Part shown: positions 1 through 4,973 of the stretch, piece after piece
Position numbering within the stretch: position 1 is the stretch's first letter
Layout: every line of letters begins with the position of its first letter
Origin: JAJYLM01 sp964547905
GTDB lineage: Bacteria > JAMCPX01
NCBI GenBank assembly: GCA_964547905.1
Contig: CAZJPN010000037.1
Coordinates: forward strand, 1 to 6,625
Direction: 5' to 3'
DNA length: 6,625 nucleotides
Notes under the pieces: model-generated
Database searches by the model: none
Told to the model about the DNA's origin: nothing
The model's input: only the letters and a program-made list of their open reading frames with translations
Made by a program: the position numbers and the translations under genes

Positions 1-197
1 TGTACAAGCATTATTCCATCCTGAACTGAATAGTCAAACCCGATAACTCCCATGTTTGGCTGGACTGTAAAAGATGAAGTTATGTCAACCTTATTATGCA
101 GTCCACCGGTAAAATCATATTGAGCAAGATAATACCTGCTACTGTCGTTGTTGAACCAGTGAACTAAAAACCCGTTTGAAGTGTCCTGTAGTGTCAT
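1..197 (-). CDS. Partial hypothetical protein (3' end outside window), beta-rich, possible propeller-like or adsorption protein
   Basis: The frame opens with ATG at 197-195 and stays open for 65 codons to the window edge, so only the N-terminus is present. The start overlaps the TGA of the preceding gene as ATGA (197-194), a classic translational-coupling junction, with an AGAAGG just upstream as a close ribosome binding site. The peptide begins MTLQDTSNGFLVHWF and goes on with alternating aromatic and hydrophobic residues, for example RYYLAQYDF and MGVIGFDYSVQDGIML. This suggests short beta strands like those of propeller blades or of virion fibres. There is no signal peptide and no membrane segment in the visible part. 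Its place at the end of a structural gene run fits a virion surface or receptor-binding protein, but that is inference; I do not recognise the family. Confidence 0.8.
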   Translation of the reverse strand, partial: MTLQDTSNGFLVHWFNNDSSRYYLAQYDFTGGLHNKVDITSSFTVQPNMGVIGFDYSVQDGIMLV

Positions 198-487
198 TGT
201 ACCTTCTGTGGTTCAATTGCTCTTTTGCCCGATCCACGTGATATGAATATGATCAAGACTATTATAGCAACAAGGGCAAGAACTCCGACTATAAGCATCC
301 CGCTATTCTCGGAAAGCCATTGCTTTGCTCCAGACTGTGCCGATGCCTGTAACGATGGCTGTGCCTGTTGAACAGCCTGTTGAACAAGAGGGGTTGCGGC
401 AGCCTCTACTCCTCCCTTTATTGCACCTGTAAGCGTATCCCAGAAACTTACATCCCCTATTCCGTTTGATGGTAGTAATCTATCCAT
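194..487 (-). CDS. Small single-helix membrane protein, probable virion or holin-like component
   Basis: This 97-residue protein starts at ATG 487-485, preceded by GAGGAGG at 500-494 with a 6-base spacer. That site lies inside the last codons of the upstream gene, and the two genes overlap by 8 bases, so their translation is probably coupled. Residues 1-60 are a soluble, Ala/Gln-rich amphipathic region (VQQAVQQAQPSLQASAQ). Residues 63-83 form one strong membrane helix (MLIVGVLALVAIIVLIIFISR), followed by a short basic tail (RGSGKR). The basic end suggests that the C-terminus is on the cytoplasmic side, or faces the DNA in a virion membrane. The family is not recognised. A minor membrane protein of a lipid-containing capsid fits the neighbours; a holin is an alternative, though holins often have more than one helix. 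Confidence 0.85.
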   Translation of the reverse strand: MDRLLPSNGIGDVSFWDTLTGAIKGGVEAAATPLVQQAVQQAQPSLQASAQSGAKQWLSENSGMLIVGVLALVAIIVLIIFISRGSGKRAIEPQKVQ

Positions 488-2150
488 TGTTATCCTCCTC
501 TAAAACGTAGCTATTGATTACATTGTCTATAAATATTTTGCCCTTTTCAGAGGCAAGAATGCCTTTGAGAGGTTCAGGGAACTTTGTGAAAGCATTCCTG
601 ACCTTATTACAAAATTCCTGTTTTTGCTCCGGTATCTGGACTTTCCAAGCATCATTTATTGAGATATTTATCTCATTGATAACCTCTGGATATATCAGCG
701 GGATACTCTCCCCTTCCAGTATCCACTCGATTTGCCGATATGATGCACTGCCGGTTGATATAATCTTAACAAACTTCAATACTTCCTGCTCAATTATTGA
801 TGTGTTGAGTTTTCTATAATAGGTATCATCCCTGACTTGATCTTGTTCTACCTGTTTTACCTCTTCCGGAGGCTTTTGCACTGCTTGTACCGGAGGAGCA
901 GGATTGAGAGCTGGCGTATTCTGAGTCGGTATCTGGATATTATTATTTACTGGATTCTTTGATACTGCCGATACGATAGAAAGAAGGGTCATTCCAGCTA
1001 TATCAAGGAACTTATTTACAGTAGCCTGATCCCTTGCCGCTGTCTTTAGGGCTGTCATTATAACACCCTCTTCATCTTCCTTTTTAAGGCCATATTCCTT
1101 TATCACGTCAGTTACGATATTCTTTATAACATCTGAACTGGATGCGTTTACTTTCTTGTTTTGAAGTTCCTTATTCAAGAACTCAATCTCTTTGTCCTTC
1201 ACTGCTACCTGAGCCTGAACGAGAAGTTTTTGCATCTCGTCCATTTTATCATTAAGACGCCTTACTGAATCACTATCCCCGTTGGTATGAAGCTCCTTGG
1301 AAAGGTTCATCATCTTGCTTAATAGTGTTATAGGGTCATCGGATGAATTATGCACTGGATTAAGCACAGTATCCGCAGCTTTAGCTACTATAGTTTCGAC
1401 CAATTTATCCGCAGGAGTCTGAGGTTTCGGAATCTGAGATGCTTCATCTTTTGCTTGTTGTCCTCTTAATAAGGCTCGCCTGTTAAACTCCTCTTGGGTC
1501 ATTCCTATCTCAATAGATGACATGAAATGACCGTTTTTATCGGTTATCAGCTTTTCTGTTCCATCCGGCATTAGCTCCCTGACAACAAAAGAGCCGCCTC
1601 CGTACTTCGATTTTATATATTCCTTTGCGATCGGTATAAATGGTATAGTTTCAAGGAACTTCCCGCCCCTTAACAATTCAGAAGGATTATCGGTTATATC
1701 ATAAAGCCTGATAGGGTATTTTGAAGGCATAGTGCTTGCAGGATCGACAAAGAGCTGTTCAGTTGTAATATGCTCACCCTTTAAAAGCACCATGTTCGAT
1801 TTGTTGCTTTCGTAGGGCTTTGCCGGTTGCTCTTCATTCTCAATAATTCCTCTATCGTGTGATACAGGAACTTCCTTAATAGCCTTGCTGTTTTGTTTTT
1901 TATTGTGAAGAGCATATTTTAATGACGCCTTCTCGGGGTCAAGTCCTAATTGAGATGCAGCATCTTTAACAACAGTATCCATATCCTTTCCGGCATCAAT
2001 ACTATCATTGACAAGTTTATAGAATGATCTCCACTGCCCTCCGTTAAGGTTAGACTTGCTAAAATTTGACCAATCTTCAGATGTCCAGTCTTTACGTGGC
2101 TTGTTTACACCTATGCTGTTATCTTGTACTTTACTTTGTAATTCAAACAT
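480..2150 (-). CDS. Large helical, coiled-coil hypothetical protein, probable internal virion or scaffold-like protein
   Basis: The protein has 556 residues and starts at ATG 2150-2148. The frame can be extended two codons to a TTG at 2156, but the SD GGGAGG (2162-2157) would then touch the start, whereas it sits 6 bases from the ATG. Visible parts: a Trp-rich N-terminus (WTSEDWSNF); a helical region to about residue 80; a compact segment at about 125-215 with the motif YIKSKYGGGSFVVRELMPDG, then a turn and SSIEIG, like a small beta unit; a charged helix with coiled-coil character at about 295-335; a hydrophobic stretch at about 381-398; a Pro-rich linker at about 405-430; and a helical C-terminal domain. 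There is no signal peptide. From memory, the Y-GGG-x-F/Y-x-V-R motif recurs in uncharacterised proteins of uncultured phages; I could not verify this. The following gene overlaps its end by 8 bases. Function unknown; a scaffold, internal virion or DNA-associated role is inferred from context only. Confidence 0.85.
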   Translation of the reverse strand: MFELQSKVQDNSIGVNKPRKDWTSEDWSNFSKSNLNGGQWRSFYKLVNDSIDAGKDMDTVVKDAASQLGLDPEKASLKYALHNKKQNSKAIKEVPVSHDRGIIENEEQPAKPYESNKSNMVLLKGEHITTEQLFVDPASTMPSKYPIRLYDITDNPSELLRGGKFLETIPFIPIAKEYIKSKYGGGSFVVRELMPDGTEKLITDKNGHFMSSIEIGMTQEEFNRRALLRGQQAKDEASQIPKPQTPADKLVETIVAKAADTVLNPVHNSSDDPITLLSKMMNLSKELHTNGDSDSVRRLNDKMDEMQKLLVQAQVAVKDKEIEFLNKELQNKKVNASSSDVIKNIVTDVIKEYGLKKEDEEGVIMTALKTAARDQATVNKFLDIAGMTLLSIVSAVSKNPVNNNIQIPTQNTPALNPAPPVQAVQKPPEEVKQVEQDQVRDDTYYRKLNTSIIEQEVLKFVKIISTGSASYRQIEWILEGESIPLIYPEVINEINISINDAWKVQIPEQKQEFCNKVRNAFTKFPEPLKGILASEKGKIFIDNVINSYVLEEDNNG

Positions 2151-2156
2151 TTTCAA

Positions 2157-2162
2157 CCTCCC
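2157..2162 (-). promoter_or_regulatory. Ribosome binding site that fixes the start of the 556-residue protein
   Basis: GGGAGG stands 6 bases before ATG 2150-2148 and starts directly after the TAA of the preceding gene (2165-2163). It rules out the in-frame TTG at 2156-2154, which would leave no spacer. Confidence 0.85.
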
Positions 2163-2501
2163 TTATACATTTTCTTTTATTGTTTCCTTTACCTCAAAAG
2201 GCACTTCAATGGCCTCATCCTTTGCAATTTGATTCTGGAGTTCTGCTACAAGAGCCTTACGCTGTTTAATACTCATTTGTTTTATCACACCCTCTGCATT
2301 GTTAACTACACCCGACAACATAGGATTATTTTGTACACGTTGATTGACTTTTGCATTTTGAATAAACCCTTTTATAAGGTCATATCCAACACTTACTGCA
2401 AGCCCGCTTATTGCACCACCTTTAAGACCGGCAGTAAATCCATTATTTTTTGATATTACTCGTATCAATCCCATAATTGTGCGAAAGTCCTTCGAGTTCA
2501 T
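2163..2501 (-). CDS. Small Gly-rich hydrophobic hypothetical protein
   Basis: This 112-residue protein starts at ATG 2501-2499, with AAAGGGGA (2512-2507ff) as SD in the 18-base gap after the preceding stop. Residues 1-20 form a basic amphipathic helix (FRTIMGLIRVISKNNG). Residues 21-48 are Gly/Ala-rich and hydrophobic (GLKGGAISGLAVSVGYDLI), enough for one membrane-inserting or membrane-lying helix. Residues 65-112 are a charged helical tail ending in an acidic stretch (VPFEVKETIKENV). There is no Cys and no known motif. It lies between a beta-rich virion protein and the large coiled-coil protein, so a small membrane-associated or cement-type virion protein is plausible. The family is not recognised. 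Confidence 0.85.
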   Translation of the reverse strand: MNSKDFRTIMGLIRVISKNNGFTAGLKGGAISGLAVSVGYDLIKGFIQNAKVNQRVQNNPMLSGVVNNAEGVIKQMSIKQRKALVAELQNQIAKDEAIEVPFEVKETIKENV

Positions 2502-2519
2502 CTCTATCCCCTTTCTTGC

Positions 2520-3401
2520 TTAATTGAGATAAAATCCTATAAACGTTATTTGAACATCATTTGAAGCTCCGGACATGTCGGTTACGTTAACCTGTATGTC
2601 ACTGTTGTTTAAAATATCCATCTGTGCCGTAAGAACCAAGGGCATTGTACCGTTAAGAGTCTCCCCTCCGATGTTCTGAGAATGTAATGATCCGCTTGTC
2701 AGCATTATACTGTTATAGGATATATCAACAAGACAAGACCCTGTTGATTTCATCAGTATAGCTCTACAGACAAAATCACCGTTAGATACATGTAAATTAA
2801 ACGGCACAATAGCATTCGCACCTACCGTGATCAGATCACTGCAAAGAGGGTATGGCCTTATTGCATTCCACGGCCCCTTTATAAGGGCAGAGCTTGCTGG
2901 AATATACTGTGTTCCAGAAAAGGACAAATAGACATTATATGCCGTTGCTGATCCGCTCCTGTCTGCAAGTGCTATTGTCCTTATATTGTTTGCCTTAATA
3001 AATTCAGGCGGCTTCCAGATATATGGGAAAGCACCGGAACCGGCAATAGATTGTAAGGGTGCATATTGTGGCAAAAATCCTTTTGTCGTTTGCAATAGCG
3101 CACTTGAAGATCCTATTCCGATCGATGGCAGACCATCTTCAGAACGATACATGTTTATATTCACAGCTCGTGTACCGTTATCGGCATAAAATGAAGACTT
3201 TACTATTGCAAAGTCCGCAGGTTGTATTCCTAATGCATACGGACTACTCGGTGTGCCCATATTTGAGGCACTATTCCCTGCCGGTACGCTTATAATAGCA
3301 TTGTATATATAAGGTCTTTCTATAAAGTTTACCAGCCCATTGTTTATTGCCATACTCCGTGCATTTAATTCCCCTAAAAACCTTCCAGCTTCTCTGTCCA
3401 T
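2520..3401 (-). CDS. Putative virion protein with duplicated beta-sandwich halves (double jelly-roll candidate)
   Basis: The protein has 293 residues and starts at ATG 3401-3399, 7 bases after AAGGAG. It is rich in Ser, Asn, Gly and Ile/Val and almost all predicted beta, with no signal peptide or membrane helix. Two halves can be aligned by eye. The segment ADFAIVKSSF...AVNINMYRS (about 62-86) matches GDFVCRAILM...LVDISYNS (about 208-231). The segment NNIRTIALADRSG...NVYLSFSG (about 138-163) matches NNSDIQVNVTDMSG...DVQITFIG (about 265-289). Each half ends with the same strand-turn-strand unit (D-x-S-G, then V-x-h-x-F-x-G, where h is hydrophobic). Tandem beta barrels of this total size are what double jelly-roll capsid proteins such as the FLiP capsid protein look like; that is family knowledge, and the assignment here is inference. 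Alternatives are a penton, spike or receptor-binding protein. It follows the terminator that ends the 249-residue gene, so it is probably made at a lower level. Confidence 0.75.
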   Translation of the reverse strand: MDREAGRFLGELNARSMAINNGLVNFIERPYIYNAIISVPAGNSASNMGTPSSPYALGIQPADFAIVKSSFYADNGTRAVNINMYRSEDGLPSIGIGSSSALLQTTKGFLPQYAPLQSIAGSGAFPYIWKPPEFIKANNIRTIALADRSGSATAYNVYLSFSGTQYIPASSALIKGPWNAIRPYPLCSDLITVGANAIVPFNLHVSNGDFVCRAILMKSTGSCLVDISYNSIMLTSGSLHSQNIGGETLNGTMPLVLTAQMDILNNSDIQVNVTDMSGASNDVQITFIGFYLN

Positions 3402-3430
3402 TTTGTGTCTCCTTTTTTATAATTTCATGT

Positions 3431-3462
3431 TAAAAATAAGATCGGGATTGTCTCTGCCGATC
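3431..3462 (-). terminator. Rho-independent terminator after the 249-residue capsid candidate
   Basis: Read on the minus strand, GATCGG (3462-3457) pairs with CCGATC (3445-3440) around an 11-base loop, and TTATTTTTA follows at once. It begins 10 bases after the TAA at 3475-3473. The plus strand also has a T tract after the hairpin (TTTTTTGTTTTT from 3463), so it could work both ways. The stem of 6 base pairs is short, so partial termination that still feeds the downstream genes is likely. That would give high expression upstream and lower expression downstream. Confidence 0.75.
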
Positions 3463-3472
3463 TTTTTTGTTT

Positions 3473-4222
3473 TTACGCTGGCGTCCATCGTACGAGATGC
3501 AAATACATTCTAAGTTTGAGTGCGTTTGTGAATGTCTGTACCAAGTTGTCAAAATGCACAGTAACCGTGAATGTCTGCTTCTCGATGAGGATTTCAGGAA
3601 CAAGATTCTGACTTGGCGCATCCGGTGAAAGCTCCGTCATGTCAACGTAGTTAACCGCAGGTGCACTTGCTGACGGCCCCTGTGTGGTTAAAGTTGCACT
3701 TACGAAACCTGCTATCGTTTTCACTTCTGGTATTTCCTCAAACGGTACGCTCGACATTGCCTTGACCGTATTACTCTTGTACTCTACCGACACCGTGCCC
3801 TGTGCAAGCTCTATGAAGTTCAGCCTGTCCTGAATCTCTGTAAACGCTGTTCCTGCCTTTGTAAGACCAGCAAGGCGATAAGAAATTCCGTAGATCAAAT
3901 ACTTCTGACCTGCGGGAACCTGTGTTCCATCTGTAGGAACGTTCTGAGTCCACTTAGTTGAACCGGCGACTGGCATGAAAAATGTAAAATCTGATGCCGA
4001 TATTGCTGAACCAGCGGTATTCAGAGTAATCGTGTCTACGAGAGGATCGATTCTCTTCTTATATCCCTGCGGCATCTGACCTGCTGCCCTTGACTTTGCC
4101 TGATTTTCAAGCTCTGCTTGAATATCGTTCAATGTCTTATAATCAGACGCCATACCTTTGCTTACTACATCCTGAAGACTAATCAATGCTGGATTAAAAC
4201 CAGCTATTACTTCTCTGCTCAT
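3473..4222 (-). CDS. Putative major capsid protein (beta-rich, jelly-roll-like)
   Basis: The protein has 249 residues and starts at ATG 4222-4220 behind a near-perfect SD. Residues 1-55 form a helical N-terminal arm (ISLQDVVSKGMASDYKTLND) ending in a basic patch (YKKR). From residue 60 to the end it is beta-rich, with strands such as DTITLNT, KYLIYGISYRLAG, GTVSVEY and, at the C-terminus, ILIEKQTFTVTVHF and KLRMYLHLVRW. A helical arm plus a roughly 190-residue beta barrel is a normal plan for a single jelly-roll capsid protein. The strongest ribosome binding site in the window, an A-rich leader and a terminator directly behind the gene all point to very high expression, as expected for the most abundant virion protein. 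No HK97-type features are seen. The family is not recognised by name; a second capsid protein beside the 293-residue one is possible, as in P23-77-like viruses with two different capsid proteins. Confidence 0.75.
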   Translation of the reverse strand: MSREVIAGFNPALISLQDVVSKGMASDYKTLNDIQAELENQAKSRAAGQMPQGYKKRIDPLVDTITLNTAGSAISASDFTFFMPVAGSTKWTQNVPTDGTQVPAGQKYLIYGISYRLAGLTKAGTAFTEIQDRLNFIELAQGTVSVEYKSNTVKAMSSVPFEEIPEVKTIAGFVSATLTTQGPSASAPAVNYVDMTELSPDAPSQNLVPEILIEKQTFTVTVHFDNLVQTFTNALKLRMYLHLVRWTPA

Positions 4223-4228
4223 TTTATT

Positions 4229-4239
4229 TCACCTCCTTT
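4229..4239 (-). promoter_or_regulatory. Very strong Shine-Dalgarno with A-rich leader before the capsid candidate
   Basis: AAAGGAGGTGA complements the 3' end of 16S rRNA over its full length and stands 6 bases before ATG 4222. The preceding leader (4274-4240) is almost entirely A/G on the minus strand with runs of six or seven A, a setting that is usually unstructured and favours ribosome loading. No convincing -35/-10 pair could be found here. Confidence 0.85.
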
Positions 4240-4274
4240 TGTTTAGATTTTTTCTCTTTTTTTATGTTTATAGA

Positions 4275-4970
4275 CTACATGGTCTGTAATCCGCCCATAC
4301 CTCTGATAGGAACTATGTTCTCCATCCCAGAAGTTCCGCTTGCCGGAGTTGTTGTTGCCGATGCCGGAGTTGCGGCCGCTATTGCTGTTGCTGTCGTTGT
4401 AACCGGTAAATAAATAGACGGCACATACGTTCCAGCATATTTAAGCACTTCCAATCCTATCGGAGTTATAAGAAGTGCCGTTCCAATGTTCTTTGCCCAG
4501 CTCTTTTTCATAAATGTAAGAGCAAGACCAGCACTGGATGCAATTATTGTCGATCCCAAATCTGCAACCGTAGCGTTAGTTTGGAACCATGTGATCCTCT
4601 TTGCAAGATTTGATAACATGACCGGCAAATATGCACCCGCTAATACCCCTACACCAAGCAATCCTGTGTTCTTCCAGAAATCTGATTCCATCGGATTGTG
4701 ATGATAGTGTAAGAATCTCTTTGAATGCTTGTGATGCTTCGGGTTCCAGTTCACGCTCTGACCAGCATGTTCTGCAAATATCCTACTCTTGCCGGGTACA
4801 AATAAGTTCCCCGTACTTCCTACCAGTTTAGGCCTATGAACTCCAGCTCGACTAACTTTTTTCTTAGCCATAATCTTTTCACCTCCCCTTTTTATAGATT
4901 TTGATCCTTCATGTCTCCTTGGATTCAATATTCCAAGCAATGGATTTGAAATTAAAGTTATTGTTTTCAT
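4275..4970 (-). CDS. Basic His-rich membrane protein with about three hydrophobic helices, probable virion membrane protein
   Basis: The open frame gives 231 residues from ATG 4970-4968. A second in-frame ATG at 4871-4869 would give 198 residues starting MAKKKVSRAG. The outer start has GGGTGAT, part of the SD consensus, and follows the previous stop by one codon; the inner start has the much stronger GGGGAGGTGA (4888-4879). Both may be used. I give the outer one because the extension carries NP-plus-basic motifs (ISNPLLGILNPRR) like those in the rest of the protein. In 231-residue numbering: a basic N-terminus to about 60; a His/Lys/aromatic segment at 76-93 (NPKHHKHSKRF, then HYHHNP); hydrophobic helices at about 102-120, 134-153 and 162-180; a Thr/Ala-rich linker at 190-213; and a distinct C-terminal tail (ENIVPIRGMGGLQTM). 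The basic and His-rich part could contact DNA or phospholipid head groups. Function unknown; a virion membrane protein is inferred from the helices and the capsid gene that follows. Confidence 0.8.
   Translation of the reverse strand: MKTITLISNPLLGILNPRRHEGSKSIKRGGEKIMAKKKVSRAGVHRPKLVGSTGNLFVPGKSRIFAEHAGQSVNWNPKHHKHSKRFLHYHHNPMESDFWKNTGLLGVGVLAGAYLPVMLSNLAKRITWFQTNATVADLGSTIIASSAGLALTFMKKSWAKNIGTALLITPIGLEVLKYAGTYVPSIYLPVTTTATAIAAATPASATTTPASGTSGMENIVPIRGMGGLQTM
4879..4888 (-). promoter_or_regulatory. Internal strong ribosome binding site (alternative start at 4871)
   Basis: GGGGAGGTGA lies 7 bases before the in-frame ATG at 4871-4869 and is the second-best SD in the window. It supports a 198-residue product, either instead of or beside the 231-residue form. 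The codons between 4970 and 4872 are open in the same frame. Confidence 0.75.
4918..4937 (-). other. Small inverted repeat between the two possible starts
   Basis: CTTGGA (4937-4932 on the minus strand) pairs with TCCAAG (4923-4918) around an 8-base loop. It lies between the outer ATG (4970) and the inner SD (4888), so it could influence which start is used. There is no T tract, so it is not a terminator. At 6 base pairs it may be chance. Confidence 0.35.
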
Positions 4971-4973
4971 AAA

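Noticed and set aside
194..487. Filamentous phage (inovirus) coat protein
   Set aside because: The single helix and small size could fit, but no Zot/pI-type ATPase or adsorption-protein pattern is present, and the beta-barrel candidates point to an icosahedral particle.
514..819. Plus-strand open frame of 101 codons
   Set aside because: It lies wholly inside the well-supported 556-residue gene on the other strand, has no good SD, and its translation is Ser/Ile/Leu-rich without domain character.
2151..2156. TTG start adding two residues to the 556-residue protein
   Set aside because: The SD GGGAGG would touch the TTG directly, while the ATG at 2150 has the ideal 6-base spacing.
2066..3295. 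Several plus-strand frames of 67-78 codons opposite the 112- and 293-residue genes
   Set aside because: They are Cys/Leu/Tyr-rich antisense shadows of real genes, overlap one another, and have no ribosome binding site or operon logic.
3430..3621. Minus-strand frame of 63 codons over the end of the capsid candidate
   Set aside because: It is out of frame with the well-supported gene, runs through the terminator hairpin, and its Ser/Arg-rich translation looks like frame noise.
3771..3953. Minus-strand frame of 60 codons inside the capsid candidate
   Set aside because: It is embedded in another frame of the strongly supported gene and is a low-quality, Arg/Ser-rich peptide.
4223..4300. Promoter directly before the capsid candidate
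   Set aside because: A TATAAA lies at a suitable place in the A-rich leader, but the -35 position (GGGCGG) does not match, so the -10 alone is not enough.
4486..4831. Two plus-strand frames of 66 and 71 codons opposite the His-rich membrane protein
   Set aside because: They are antisense shadows; hydrophobic stretches opposite membrane helices often give such frames by chance.
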